A DNA stretch of 64,000 nucleotides from Methanoculleus sp. (GTDB lineage Archaea; Halobacteriota; Methanomicrobia; Methanomicrobiales; Methanoculleaceae), in NCBI RefSeq assembly GCF_020696975.1, contig NZ_JAJGBK010000003.1, forward strand, positions 112,869 through 176,868. Direction: 5' to 3'. Position 1 is the first letter of the stretch. Every line of letters starts with the position of its first letter. Under the pieces are notes generated by a model. It worked only from the letters and a program-made list of their open reading frames with translations, was not told the DNA's origin and did no database searches. The position numbers were made by a program, and so were the translations under genes. Positions 16,777 through 29,460 of this stretch are shown in pieces.

Positions 16777-17766
16777 ATGGAAAAACCTAGTTTAGCCAAA
16801 CATTTGCTGAGGCAAGATGGTATCGTTATCCCAGAGAAAATATTTAAGCAAAAGTTTATGGAACAATTTGAACGGGCACTATATTCAAAACAACCAATAA
16901 TCGTTTCATACTTTTTTAAAAAAGCATCAAATAATATGGCCGAATGTCTTAACTATGAAAATATTGAGGTGTTCTTTAACCGCCTCGTTTCAGATAAGTA
17001 TTATTTGGAGGGAAAGTATTGTGACTTAATAACAGAAGATGATAAAAAGATTCTAAATTTGGTAGCAAAAACTTCGCAATCCCCCGTAAAAGATTTTCTA
17101 GAAATTTCTGGGCCATTAGTTTACCTAACAGAAGTAATTGGAGAACTAGAAGAAAAATGGGGGGAAATACCTCAAACAATTCAGATTAGCGTGTTTATTT
17201 GGCTCTTTAGTACTACATTCGAGTTAATTTTGCATATGACGGACAGGCGACTATTTGCAGTTATACTAGATGATGATTCGATCAATAATAACGACAGAAG
17301 AATTGTGAAATTTCGAGAGGATGTTAAAAGAGATGAGTATCACGACCATGCACTACCCGGGATGATCAATGGCGTTCTTCAGGCAATTCTCGGGATGCCT
17401 CCTAACAACAATTCTATTTTTGGAAATAATAGCGATCCTAAATCTATTCGGAATAAGATCTCACATTCAAATTTGTTTTACGATTCGGAAAAAAATAAAA
17501 TTGTCCGCCTTGATGGCAAGGAGTACGAAGTTGAAGATCTCCTTAAATATTACTTTCATATGTATCAATTTTTAATAAAGTGGATAGAAATCTCTCTGGA
17601 TTCTCCGGTTCAAGATATTGATCTTGAACAAAAATTTGGAGGCGAAATGGAGTCTTTCTTTAACACATATTCGCAAAAATTTGCGAAATATCAGCGTTAT
17701 GGGTACCAGAAGTATTTTTCGATGTATATTATTAATCTGTACAGGGAAGCCAAAGGTAGCAGTTGA
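16777..17766 (+). CDS. AT-rich HEPN-like protein of unknown function
   Basis: The 329-aa protein is helical, low in GC and unlike its neighbours in codon use. Near residue 230 it carries SIRNKISH, fitting the R-x(4-6)-H motif of HEPN RNase domains, followed by a conserved-looking helix DLLKYYFHMYQFLIKWIEIS. Several defence proteins and RNA-cutting toxins share this layout. It may form an operon with the upstream membrane protein. Function inferred only from the motif. Confidence 0.45.
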   Translation: MEKPSLAKHLLRQDGIVIPEKIFKQKFMEQFERALYSKQPIIVSYFFKKASNNMAECLNYENIEVFFNRLVSDKYYLEGKYCDLITEDDKKILNLVAKTSQSPVKDFLEISGPLVYLTEVIGELEEKWGEIPQTIQISVFIWLFSTTFELILHMTDRRLFAVILDDDSINNNDRRIVKFREDVKRDEYHDHALPGMINGVLQAILGMPPNNNSIFGNNSDPKSIRNKISHSNLFYDSEKNKIVRLDGKEYEVEDLLKYYFHMYQFLIKWIEISLDSPVQDIDLEQKFGGEMESFFNTYSQKFAKYQRYGYQKYFSMYIINLYREAKGSS

Positions 17767-17872
17767 AAATGATGTAATAAGAGTGTACTGTCCTTCAAGT
17801 AACTTTTCAGAATCACATGATTTCACATGTGAGAATGCACTTTCACTACTGACCTATAACCCACCCAAAAAA

Positions 17873-17955
17873 TGCGAGTGGCAGGATTCGAACCTGCGAA
17901 CTCCTTCGAGAATCGATCTTGAGTCGATCACCTTTGGCCGCTCGGTAACACTCGC
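17873..17955 (-). tRNA. tRNA-Leu (CAA)
   Basis: A full cloverleaf can be drawn: acceptor GCGAGTG with CACTCGC, D arm ACC/GGT, anticodon stem ATCGA with loop CTCAAGA (anticodon CAA), a long variable arm as in class II tRNAs, T arm GCAGG-TTCGAAT-CCTGC, and discriminator A. CCA is not encoded. It borders the AT-rich island, a common place for integration. Confidence 0.93.
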
Positions 17956-18055
17956 GCCTGTACCTTTTGAACCTCAAAAGTAATGAGCTTGATGGCGGCC
18001 GGCCCCGCCGGACGAAGACCCGATCCCGGACGGCCTCCGGCGCCGGGCGGCTCCT

Positions 18056-21000
18056 CTACATGAAATCCGCAAGCCCCAATTGCTTCTCCGGGGGCTCGCC
18101 GAAGGTCGACTCGATCTGCATGAAGAGAACCTCCACCCGCTGCTTCGTGTACTCGGTTATCGCGTAGGTCGCGCATATGTTGCGCGACATCTCCAGGTAC
18201 TTCTTCACCGAACCCTCGTGGACGGTCGGAATGACGTTCCCCCCACAACGCGTGCACTTCCCGGCAAGCGGCATCCGCCGGTACTTCGCGTTGCACTTCA
18301 TGCACCGCACCTTCTGTTTCGAGAAGGCGTTGAGGTTCCCCTGGAGGTCGCGGATGAAGTGGGTGTTCAGGACCCGCTCGGCAACGTCGTCCTCGTCCAC
18401 GGCACGGATCTTCTTTGCGAGGTCGAGTTCCGCCTCAAGTTTGTCGAGCATCGAGCCGAGTTTCGTGTAGGTCGACTCGAGCGGCCCCGCCGATATGTTC
18501 GATGTCGGGTGGGTGAAGAGGAACCCCTCGACCTGGGCCGGGGTGCCGAGCCGCCGCTCCACCCGGTCGACGTACTTGTCGAGGTCTTTTGGGTGGGTGT
18601 AGGTGAGACAGCCGTTGTAGACCTCGATCGGGTAATGGTCGCAGACGTCGACGTTCAGGCTCTCCTTGTCGACCTCCGCCGGGTCGATCCGGGTGGTCAG
18701 GACGAGCGGCGCATCCATCGTCCCGCCCCGGGTCTCGGGGAGGTAGGCGCGGGAGAAGTTGATCAGCCCGTCGAGGAGGAGCATCACGCAGTCCTCGTCG
18801 CCGTCGCACTGCCCGCAAAAGATGCCGTTTGCGATCAGCGTATGGTTATCGGCGACCGTCAGACAGTAGACCCGGTCGTCGAGCGCCTGGACGGTCTCGC
18901 GGAAGACGACCTCGTCCGCCACGACGAGCCCGCCCTCCTCCACCGGGACCCGGTCGCCGACCGCGACCTCGAGCGCCCGGATCTTCCGGAGGTAGTCGGT
19001 ATCCCAGACGAGCATCGCGTGATCGGGCGTGACCGTAAGGATCTTCCCCCGCTTCGTCGCGAACCGGATGAGGTGCGCCGGGGCCCGGTGGACTGAGACG
19101 GAAGTGACCTTTTTGATGCTGACCTTTCCCTGCGGGTCGATGCTCTTCACAAAATACGGCTGCCGGGGGTCGGAGTAGAACGTCCCCACGTGGTCGATCC
19201 CCGGCTTTGCGACATCAAAGTTCTCCACGACGAACTGCCGGATGGGGACCGTCGTCCACCCCCGGCCGCCCGAGACGGTGATCTCCGTCTCGCCGGAGAA
19301 ACAGTTCCGCCGTTTTGCTGCGTGGAAGAACGGGTGGCCGTAGCCGACCGGGGCCTTCGAGTACCCGATCAGCCGGACGAGGACCCCGGCACTCGTGTGC
19401 GGCGCAAGCCCCATCAGGAGCTGCCCCACCAGGTCAAGCGGCTTCTCCGCCCGGTAGAAGGGCTCGAGCCCGTAGACCCGGACCAGGAGATCGTCGACGA
19501 ACTTCGCGACCCGCACGAGCCACTCTCCGCAGCCCTCCGAGACAAGGATGTCCTGGTGGCGGAGTTCCAGCACCTGGTCGGCGCTGACGAGTTCCCGGCC
19601 GTAGGTATCGTGGGTGTAGCCGAGTTCCCGGAGCCGCTCGACGGGGACGCCGACCTCGTCCGGCCGGAAGTGGGTCAGGGGAAGGTCGATCATGTCGTAG
19701 CGGACCGTCCCGTCTTTGAAGACATAAAGGTTCTGCAACGCCCGGAGGATCCCCTTCTCGATGGATTCCACCGGCCGTTCGCGGGAGATCAGCCCCTTGA
19801 CGCCCTTGAGGAGCGGGATCGCCGACTCACGCACCCCGAGGTGCGCGAGCGCCGCCGCGTACTCGCTCTTCACGTTGATCGAGACCTTCTGGAGGCAGGC
19901 CGTCGGCATGTTGCACCGGGGGCAGACATCCTGCCCGACGTCCTTGCCGCACTTTGGGCACCGGAATACCGGGACCGTGTGCGCCCCGCATTCGCAGAGG
20001 TTCTTGTAGGTGAAGGCGCCGCAGGCGGGACAGCGCCGCTCGCCGACCTCCACCTCGATCACGCCGCCGTCGGTGTTCGACCGGGGTTTCGAGGTGCAGG
20101 CCGCCTGGAACGACCGGCGCGACCCGCCCTCGTCCCCGATGGGGAAGAGCGAGTGGGGCGGCGGTTTCATCTCCCGCGGTTTCGACTTCCCCGGCCGCCC
20201 CATCCGGCCGCCGACCCGGGTCCCGGCCCTCGAGCGGACCGTAAAGCCCGAGAGGTGCATCACGAGGTCGAGCGAGTTCTCCATCGGGGCGTCCTGCCAC
20301 GCCGGCCGCTTTTCGAGTTGGAGCGTCAGGCCGAGGCAGGCGAGCAGCACCAGGTGTTCGCCGATCGCGATTCGGTCCCCCGAAAGGCGGTGGGGGACCA
20401 GGAGTTCCTCGAGGACTGCCTTCACCTCCGGGGTGTTCTCGAGCATCAGCACCCCGTCCTCGACCCTGCCGCCGGTGCTGACCGCGTCCGCAAGGAGGGC
20501 GATATCGGCCGGGGCGACGTCGTCCCACATGTAGGTGTAGTCGGGATGGAGTGGGACCCCCTCGAGTGCGAACTCGATCGCCTCAAGTTCGTTTGCCGGC
20601 CGCCGCGTCCCCCCTTCGAGCCGCCACCACTCCTCGCAGTAACTCGGGGGCATCAGGGGGTGGTTGTTCTCCATGAACTCCCCGAAACTGATCAGGATCT
20701 CGCCGACGTCCAGGATCTCCTCGATCTTTCCTGCGATCCGTTTGGCCTCCGCCGCGTCGTCGACCCGGAGGACCTCGCCGCTCCGGAGTTTGACCGTCGG
20801 CCCCTGGATCGAGTCCACGGGCACGATCCCCGCCGCCTTTCCCGGCCGTTCGACCTTCATCTGGGTCCCGACCGCGAGGAAATCCCCGAGGATATGCATC
20901 GTCGCCGGGTTCAGGCCCGCGGCCGCAAACCCGGTGTTCCGCGCCCGGCCGAGGCGGAGCCGGAACCCGCCCTTGCGCATCGGGTACGAAAAGACCGGCC

Positions 21001-21913
21001 GGCCGCCGATCAGGTCCCGGATGTACTTGTCCTTCGGCTTGATCGCGGCGCCCTTATCGTCGTCGCTGGTCTTCGGGCCGCCGCCGATCATCACCTCCAG
21101 CCAGTCCCATCCCTCCATCTTCATTTTCCGGACGTTCTTTAAGACTTTCGGGGCTTTCAGGGCGAGCCCCTCGGCGACGACGAGCGCCATCCCGCCCCGG
21201 ACGGTGTTCGTCTCCACCCGCTCCAGGTTCCGGTAGCCGCTCACCTCCTGCTGCTCGGTCGGTTCGCCGTCGATGCAGACCGGGCAGTTCTCGATGATCA
21301 TCCGGAGCTCCTTCTCGCTCGGGAGATACTGCAGGCTCATGATGTTGTTGTACTGCCGGATCTCCTCGATGTAGCGCTCCACCTCCTCCGGGCGGGGGAT
21401 GTAGCGGTTGATCCCGAGCGCCTGGCGGACGTAGTCGCCCACCAGGACCGAGAGCGCCTGCGCCGTCCCGCCGGCACTCCGGATGGGGCCCGCGTAGTAG
21501 ATCTTTAAGTACTCCGTCCCGTCGTCGTTCTTCCCGAGGCTGACCTTCCCGATCCCCTCCGTCGGGGCGGCCACCACGCCTTCGGTCAGGAGCGCCATCG
21601 CTCCCCGGATGGCGTGGTCGAGGATCTCTTCAGGCGTCGTCTCGCCGAATTTCCGGGCCACAAAATCGTCGCCGATCCGGAGCGCCGCCTCTTCTCGCGA
21701 CATTGTCTCTTCGAGTTCCCGGATCCGGGCCGCGATCCCTTTGTAGCCGAGGAGCGCCTCCACGCGGTCGGCGAGGTCGCTTGCTATCGGGATCTCGATC
21801 GCCGTCGTCGGGTCGAGTCCACGGGCCCGTGCGGCAGCGGCAAGCGCCATTGCGGACTCAAGACCGGCCTCGAGTCCGTCGAGGTACCGGGCGGTAGCAG
21901 GTGAGACCTCCAT
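18056..21913 (-). CDS. polC: DNA polymerase D large subunit (DP2) with intein
   Basis: This 1285-aa open frame encodes the catalytic subunit of the euryarchaeal replicative polymerase PolD. It has the DP2 N-terminal domain ([20 protein letters not shown]), several zinc knuckles (CPACG, CPKCG, CPRCN), the catalytic block NCFS.../CDGDED interrupted by an intein, and the C-terminal zinc ribbon [16 protein letters not shown]. Without the 165-residue intein the enzyme is about 1120 aa, normal for the family. The small subunit DP1 is not in the window. Downstream lies tRNA-Leu. Confidence 0.96.
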   Translation of the reverse strand: MEVSPATARYLDGLEAGLESAMALAAAARARGLDPTTAIEIPIASDLADRVEALLGYKGIAARIRELEETMSREEAALRIGDDFVARKFGETTPEEILDHAIRGAMALLTEGVVAAPTEGIGKVSLGKNDDGTEYLKIYYAGPIRSAGGTAQALSVLVGDYVRQALGINRYIPRPEEVERYIEEIRQYNNIMSLQYLPSEKELRMIIENCPVCIDGEPTEQQEVSGYRNLERVETNTVRGGMALVVAEGLALKAPKVLKNVRKMKMEGWDWLEVMIGGGPKTSDDDKGAAIKPKDKYIRDLIGGRPVFSYPMRKGGFRLRLGRARNTGFAAAGLNPATMHILGDFLAVGTQMKVERPGKAAGIVPVDSIQGPTVKLRSGEVLRVDDAAEAKRIAGKIEEILDVGEILISFGEFMENNHPLMPPSYCEEWWRLEGGTRRPANELEAIEFALEGVPLHPDYTYMWDDVAPADIALLADAVSTGGRVEDGVLMLENTPEVKAVLEELLVPHRLSGDRIAIGEHLVLLACLGLTLQLEKRPAWQDAPMENSLDLVMHLSGFTVRSRAGTRVGGRMGRPGKSKPREMKPPPHSLFPIGDEGGSRRSFQAACTSKPRSNTDGGVIEVEVGERRCPACGAFTYKNLCECGAHTVPVFRCPKCGKDVGQDVCPRCNMPTACLQKVSINVKSEYAAALAHLGVRESAIPLLKGVKGLISRERPVESIEKGILRALQNLYVFKDGTVRYDMIDLPLTHFRPDEVGVPVERLRELGYTHDTYGRELVSADQVLELRHQDILVSEGCGEWLVRVAKFVDDLLVRVYGLEPFYRAEKPLDLVGQLLMGLAPHTSAGVLVRLIGYSKAPVGYGHPFFHAAKRRNCFSGETEITVSGGRGWTTVPIRQFVVENFDVAKPGIDHVGTFYSDPRQPYFVKSIDPQGKVSIKKVTSVSVHRAPAHLIRFATKRGKILTVTPDHAMLVWDTDYLRKIRALEVAVGDRVPVEEGGLVVADEVVFRETVQALDDRVYCLTVADNHTLIANGIFCGQCDGDEDCVMLLLDGLINFSRAYLPETRGGTMDAPLVLTTRIDPAEVDKESLNVDVCDHYPIEVYNGCLTYTHPKDLDKYVDRVERRLGTPAQVEGFLFTHPTSNISAGPLESTYTKLGSMLDKLEAELDLAKKIRAVDEDDVAERVLNTHFIRDLQGNLNAFSKQKVRCMKCNAKYRRMPLAGKCTRCGGNVIPTVHEGSVKKYLEMSRNICATYAITEYTKQRVEVLFMQIESTFGEPPEKQLGLADFM
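18809..19303 (-). other. Mini-intein inside DP2
   Basis: The intein is 165 residues. It starts with Cys (block [11 protein letters not shown]), has block B TVTPDHAM and ends [12 protein letters not shown] before the Cys of CDGDED. There is no room for a homing endonuclease. The last residue is Gln and the penultimate is Gly rather than the usual His-Asn. Inteins at this site in other archaeal PolD, such as Pyrococcus abyssi, are also known to end in Gln and to splice. Confidence 0.92.
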
Positions 21914-22051
21914 ACATGAAGTATGGGTCTTTCACGCATTTAGAGAGCTCGGGGCCGCGTGCGGGGCCGGCCCCGGCGGCCTGTGAAAAGAGGCAGATTT
22001 CTGAGATATCTCGAATCCAGGCGTTTTAACCGTGCGGAATACATCCCCCTC

Positions 22052-23917
22052 TCACAGGCCGTCCGCAGCCTCAAGGGAGAAGAAGATCGTCGACCCCGTC
22101 CCCTCCCCGGAGTTCCGGGCCCATATCCGGCCTCCATGCCGCTCGACGATCCGCCTGCAGATGGCGAGGTCGAGGCCGGGAGACTCGAGGTCGTGCCGGG
22201 AGGGTTCGGTCCTCTTATACTCGGCGAAGACCCGCTCGAACTGCCCGGGAGTCATGGCGACGCCGGAATCGCTGACCGCGACGATGACGACCCCTTCTTC
22301 GCGGGCGGCGCTGATGCTGATCGTCCCGGTCCCGTTCGGCATGCTCCTTGCCGCATTGGCGATCAGGTTGTCGAAGACCTCGCCAAGGAGGACACGGTCG
22401 GCCCTGACGATGAGCCCTGTCGGGACACGGGTGTTGACGGTTATGGCCCGTGCCTTGAACGGGACGGCGTAGTTCCTCAGGACGTTCTTCAGTTCGGCGC
22501 GCAGGTTCAGCGGCTCGAGGTCGAGTTCGACGTGCAGGGAGTTCATATGAGCCAGCCGCAGGGTCTTCTCGACCAGGTCCTTCATGTAGGTGACGTTGCT
22601 GCCGGTGATCTCAAGGAGGCGCCGGAGCGCCGGGTCCTGCTCCAGCTGCAGGATCCGGGGCATGAGCGCGACCAGCGGGGTCAGGGGGGCCTTGAGGTCG
22701 TGCCCGAGTTGCGATATGAACTCGTTCTTCTGGGTGAGGAGTCTCTCCACGTCGGCGGTCCGTTCCCTGACGATCACGTCAAGATCCTGGTTGACGACAC
22801 AGAGTTCGCTTCTCAGCGTCTCCAGTTCCTGGTTCTTCGCCTGGAGGTTCTTCGTAAACCCTTCGAGCGCCTTCTCAGTCTGGACGCGTTCGGTGATCTC
22901 GACACCGAGCTGCAGCATCAGGTTCGACCCGTCCGTGTCGGTGAAGGGGTAGGCGTGGACCTCGTAGGCCTTCCCGTCCTGGTGGCTCCACGTCCACTGC
23001 TGCGAGCTCTTGCGGGTGAAGACCGGCGCTCCCCGGCAGGGGTTGCAGGGTGTGGGAGAATCCTGCTGGACCTCGTAGCAGGGTCTGCCTTCAGGGTCGC
23101 CGAAGATCTCCCGGAACGCCCGGTTGGTGAACCTGAACGTGTGGTCCTCTCCCTGCAGGCTGACGTAGGCAGGAAGGGTGTCCAGGACCGAGAAGAGGCG
23201 GCAGCGCTCGGCGCTCAGGGTCTCCTCCATCTCTTTGTACCGGGTGATCTCCGAGACCCGGCAGGCTATGGTGGCCCGGTCGAGGTAGAGCCCCGAGAGG
23301 GCGAACCACCGGGATGCTCCGTCCCGGCCGACGAATTCCGTCTCGATAACGCCGACCTGCTCCCCCGGCTTTACCATGGCGAAGAACCGTTCGTGGTCTT
23401 CGGTAGAGGGCCAGATGCTTGATACCGGCAGGTTCTGCAGGTCATCTCTCGTATATCCCAGGATATCCGCGAATTCACGGTTCAGATCAGCAATCGTCCT
23501 GTTCTCGCTTCGAAGAAGGAACGCCCCGCCGGGCCCCCGCAGCATGTTCTCCCGGCGGCGGGTTGAGTACCCGATGGTTGAGGCGAGCGACGCGAGAGCA
23601 ATCATGCCGACGAAGGGGAGGAGCGCCGCCGGGAGGGGTGCGGTCAGGTCGGGGTATGCCCGGAGCGAGACGATACTGAGCCCGGCCAGCCCGAAGACGG
23701 TAGCGACGACAATCCCCCTCTCGTGGTAGTGGTAACCGGCGAGTATGGCGGAGATGAAGAGGAGGGGCCAGAGGATGAGGCCGGTTCCGGGGGGCTCCAC
23801 GAGCGCGGTGATGAGGACTGCAGTAAGTGCGATGCCTGTAATCAGTACTGCCCGGGAGTTCCCGGAGAGCCCTTCCCGCAGGAACCGGGAGGGAGGTTCT
23901 GCCACATGAGGTGCCAT
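22052..23917 (-). CDS. Membrane PAS sensor histidine kinase
   Basis: The 621-aa protein has four to five membrane helices in residues 22-120, then two PAS domains (about 130-230 and 240-350; the second holds a CYEVQQDSPTPCNPC cysteine motif), a coiled coil, a phospho-acceptor helix FISQLGHDLKAPLTPL and an ATPase domain with N-box DNLIANAARSMP. No response regulator is adjacent. Its promoter region faces the HEAT-repeat genes. The signal is unknown; the cysteines could bind a metal or cofactor. Confidence 0.87.
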   Translation of the reverse strand: MAPHVAEPPSRFLREGLSGNSRAVLITGIALTAVLITALVEPPGTGLILWPLLFISAILAGYHYHERGIVVATVFGLAGLSIVSLRAYPDLTAPLPAALLPFVGMIALASLASTIGYSTRRRENMLRGPGGAFLLRSENRTIADLNREFADILGYTRDDLQNLPVSSIWPSTEDHERFFAMVKPGEQVGVIETEFVGRDGASRWFALSGLYLDRATIACRVSEITRYKEMEETLSAERCRLFSVLDTLPAYVSLQGEDHTFRFTNRAFREIFGDPEGRPCYEVQQDSPTPCNPCRGAPVFTRKSSQQWTWSHQDGKAYEVHAYPFTDTDGSNLMLQLGVEITERVQTEKALEGFTKNLQAKNQELETLRSELCVVNQDLDVIVRERTADVERLLTQKNEFISQLGHDLKAPLTPLVALMPRILQLEQDPALRRLLEITGSNVTYMKDLVEKTLRLAHMNSLHVELDLEPLNLRAELKNVLRNYAVPFKARAITVNTRVPTGLIVRADRVLLGEVFDNLIANAARSMPNGTGTISISAAREEGVVIVAVSDSGVAMTPGQFERVFAEYKRTEPSRHDLESPGLDLAICRRIVERHGGRIWARNSGEGTGSTIFFSLEAADGL

Positions 23918-23944
23918 CAGACTTAGAATCTGAGGGCTTTTGGA

Positions 23945-24481
23945 TCATTTATTGTTCACGGATCGGCCCGCATCCCTGGCGGTTTCCAGTGCTTCGGTGA
24001 GTGGGGTGGCGCCCGGCTCTCCCATCTTCCAGAGGAGAAGCGCAGCCCGCTCCTGCGTCTTCGGGTCAGGGCTCTTCATCAGGCGGAGGAGCGGTTCAAC
24101 CGCCGCCTCACCGATCCTCATGAGGGCCATCGCGGCGAACGGCTGGAGATCCGGGTCGGCGCTCTCGATGATACCGACGAGCGGTTCAACGGCGACCTCC
24201 CCCATCCCCACCAGGGCCGCCGTCGCGTAGCGCCGGAAGTCCCGGTCTCTTCCGGCACGCATCGCCTCGAGGAGCGGGTCGATTGCAGGCTCGCCGATCT
24301 GCACCAGCGCCCGCGCGGCATACCACCGGACGTCGTTATCGCCATCCTGCATCGCGGCGATGAGCGGCCTGACGGCTGCCTCTCCATGCTCGCCGAGTTC
24401 GGCGGTCGCGGCCCGGCGCGCCGCGAGAGGACCGCGCCTGAGGTCGGCAACCAGTTCACTAATCCGGGTCTCTTCAGTCAT
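23945..24481 (-). CDS. HEAT-repeat protein
   Basis: The 178-aa protein consists almost wholly of about five HEAT-like repeats of about 31 residues (for example MALMRIGEAAVEPLLRLMKS), related to the PBS-lyase HEAT family. Such proteins are scaffolds for protein binding. It follows the larger HEAT protein in the same direction, 26 bases apart, so the two probably form an operon. The partner is unknown. Confidence 0.85.
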   Translation of the reverse strand: MTEETRISELVADLRRGPLAARRAATAELGEHGEAAVRPLIAAMQDGDNDVRWYAARALVQIGEPAIDPLLEAMRAGRDRDFRRYATAALVGMGEVAVEPLVGIIESADPDLQPFAAMALMRIGEAAVEPLLRLMKSPDPKTQERAALLLWKMGEPGATPLTEALETARDAGRSVNNK

Positions 24482-24507
24482 AGCGTTCAGGTGCTCCTTC
24501 GCTGGTG

Positions 24508-25710
24508 TTATGTCTTCCTGACGGCTCCGAGTGCTTCCCGGGCGGCCTCGCGCACCGCCTCCTCCTCATCGTTCAGGGCCGAGATCAGGGCATCGACCGA
24601 ACCGGGATCGCCGATCTCCCCGAGGGCCGCCGCCGCCCCCGTGCGGACGCGCCGGTCATCGGCACCGAGCGCCGCAATGAGTGGCTCAACGGCAGACCTC
24701 CCGACCCGGCCGAGCGCGGCGACCACCGCCTCTCTCACCTCCCTCTCGTCCGTCCGGAGCGCGGCAAGAAGGACGGGGACGGCAGGATCACCGATATCCC
24801 CGAGCGCACCCGAGGCTCGCTGCCGCACTTCCCCATCAGGGTCGCGGAGGGCGCCGATGAGGGCCGTGACTGCCCTCTCACCCCCGATGCTCCCGAGCGC
24901 CAGCGCCGCCCCCCGCCGGACGCGGGTATCTCCGGCAGAGAGGGCCGCGATGAGCCTCTCCCGCGCAGGCTCGCCGATAGCCCCGAGTGCGAGGGCCACC
25001 CGGCTCCGGACGTAGGCGTCCTCGTCGTCGAGCGCCTCCATCAGCGCCGGGACCGCCGCGGGGTCGCCGATATCGCCGAGAGCGACCGCAGCCATCCACC
25101 GGACGTCGACGTTTCCGGCGCGCAGGCTCTCGGTGAGCGGTCCGACGGCCGGGGAACCCAGTTTGCCGAGCGCCTCCGTCGCCTTCCAGCGGACGCCGCT
25201 CTCGGGGTCCGAGAGGAGGGCGGCGAGCGGCCCGACCGCGGCGGTCTCTCCCGCATCCCCGAGACACCCGGCTGCCTGGTAGCGCTTCTCTGGGTCCCTG
25301 CTCGAGAGTCGGGCGATCAGTCTCCTTGTGCTCCGGTCGCACGCGGCTGCGTCGGGCTCACCGACACGGAGGTGCAGGCCGTCGGCACGCCGCCGCCCCG
25401 CGACCTCGAAGAGGTAGCCGAGGAGGTATGCGACGAGGATGAAGACCCCCGCACCCACGAGGGCGCCCGCTCCCGGGGGGCCGGAGAGCGTGTATTCGAT
25501 GGCGACGCTGAGGAGAGCAAGCAGAATCGCCGGGTATACCGCGCGCCTCCCGTACCAGAATGCGGCGAGGACGATCACCGGGTAGAAGAAGTGGATATAC
25601 GCAACGCCGGCATCAATCAGGAGACCCAGGAGAACAGAGAGCGCCGTGGCGAGAACAATGATTGCAAGCCTGCCCCATGCCGGTGTATCTGGCAGACCTG
25701 CAGGACTCAT
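24508..25710 (-). CDS. Membrane-anchored HEAT-repeat protein
   Basis: The 400-aa protein has three to four membrane helices in residues 13-105, of a kind resembling the sensor region of the kinase at 22052, followed by about nine HEAT repeats (for example VGPLTESLRAGNVDVRWMAA). It looks like a kinase-type membrane input fused to a binding scaffold instead of an enzyme. It is upstream of the 178-aa HEAT gene. Confidence 0.85.
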   Translation of the reverse strand: MSPAGLPDTPAWGRLAIIVLATALSVLLGLLIDAGVAYIHFFYPVIVLAAFWYGRRAVYPAILLALLSVAIEYTLSGPPGAGALVGAGVFILVAYLLGYLFEVAGRRRADGLHLRVGEPDAAACDRSTRRLIARLSSRDPEKRYQAAGCLGDAGETAAVGPLAALLSDPESGVRWKATEALGKLGSPAVGPLTESLRAGNVDVRWMAAVALGDIGDPAAVPALMEALDDEDAYVRSRVALALGAIGEPARERLIAALSAGDTRVRRGAALALGSIGGERAVTALIGALRDPDGEVRQRASGALGDIGDPAVPVLLAALRTDEREVREAVVAALGRVGRSAVEPLIAALGADDRRVRTGAAAALGEIGDPGSVDALISALNDEEEAVREAAREALGAVRKT

Positions 25711-25767
25711 CCTTATGAGTGGATGCGGGCCGCACCCATAAAGAGTTTGTGCGGCGGGGTCTCGCCC

Positions 25768-26322
25768 TCACCGCGATTGTGGCGCTGCAGGCCTGGCCTT
25801 CCCGCCGCCGGTCCTGGCGAGCATGTCAAGCGACGCCCCGACGAACGCCGGGATGTCCTCTGGCTGCCGGCTCGAGACCAGGTTGCCGTCGATCACGACC
25901 TCCCGGTCGATGTACTCCGCACCCGCGTTCCTGATGTCCTGGGCAACGGACTTCCAGCCGGTGATCTTGCGGCCCCGGAGCACCTGCGCGTTGATCAGAA
26001 GCTGCGGCGCGTGGCATATGGCGAAGACCGGTCTCCCGCTCTCGACGAACCGGCGGACGAACTCGACGGGCTCGTCGTGGGCCCGGAGTTTGTCGGGCGA
26101 GTAGCCGCCCGGTATGAAGAGCGCGTCGAAGTCTTCCGGCGTTACGTCTGAGGCTGCCCGGTCGATCGTGACCGGCGTCTGCTCCTTCTTCCCGTGGACG
26201 GTCTCTCCTGCGGAGAGGCCGACGTGGACGAGTTCGTGGCCGGCTTCCCGGAACGCCGCCGCCGGTCGCGTATACTCGACATCCTCGAACATATCCGTAA
26301 TCAGGACCGCTATCCTGCTCAT
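25768..26322 (-). CDS. DJ-1/PfpI-family protein (YhbO type)
   Basis: The 184-aa protein has the flavodoxin-like DJ-1/PfpI fold: N-terminal strand IAVLITDMFEDVEY with the catalytic Glu, IPGGYSPDKLR, and the nucleophile elbow AICHAPQ with Cys and His. Family members act as proteases, deglycases or glyoxalases in stress protection; which applies here is not shown. Length is normal for the family. It stands alone. Confidence 0.9.
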   Translation of the reverse strand: MSRIAVLITDMFEDVEYTRPAAAFREAGHELVHVGLSAGETVHGKKEQTPVTIDRAASDVTPEDFDALFIPGGYSPDKLRAHDEPVEFVRRFVESGRPVFAICHAPQLLINAQVLRGRKITGWKSVAQDIRNAGAEYIDREVVIDGNLVSSRQPEDIPAFVGASLDMLARTGGGKARPAAPQSR

Positions 26323-26507
26323 TGTCCATACCTCCCCGGGCCGGACTGCCGACCCGGCACCGGATCGGTTCGGCCGGGAGATATAATGTTGCCGGATGGC
26401 CGGCCCCGGTCCCGCTGCCCGCCCATCCCGGCCGCCATTGAGGCCTTCTCGTGCGCGTTGGGGCGATCTCTATATCTTTTTATAGCCCGGTGCAGAACCG
26501 GAAGTGT

Positions 26508-29243
<2,736 letters not shown>

Positions 29244-29460
29244 ACCTTTCTGCCGGCACCCTGCCGATCTCCGGGGGTGCAGCGCCGAAACGGCGGTTTT
29301 TTCCCTCCATAGAGGCAGCATAAACCGGCATGATTATGGGAAGACCGGGCCTACCTGAATTCTACAATTTGTCCTTTTCGGGGAGTTCTATGTTTATCTT
29401 TCAGTCTCTCATACCGTGCCCTGCCGCACCGGGCCTCTACCGTCGCCGGGGTGGCGGAGC

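Noticed and set aside
17873..17955. tRNA-Leu as a proven attachment site
   Set aside because: No integrase and no duplicated tRNA end were seen in the window, so integration remains an inference.
19190..21142. 650-codon plus-strand frame opposite DP2
   Set aside because: High-GC antisense shadow of polC; rich in Arg, Pro and Asp with no domain, while the minus strand encodes a clear DP2.
24505..26151. 548-codon plus-strand frame opposite the HEAT and DJ-1 genes
   Set aside because: Crosses three well-supported minus-strand genes; its composition is that of an antisense frame.
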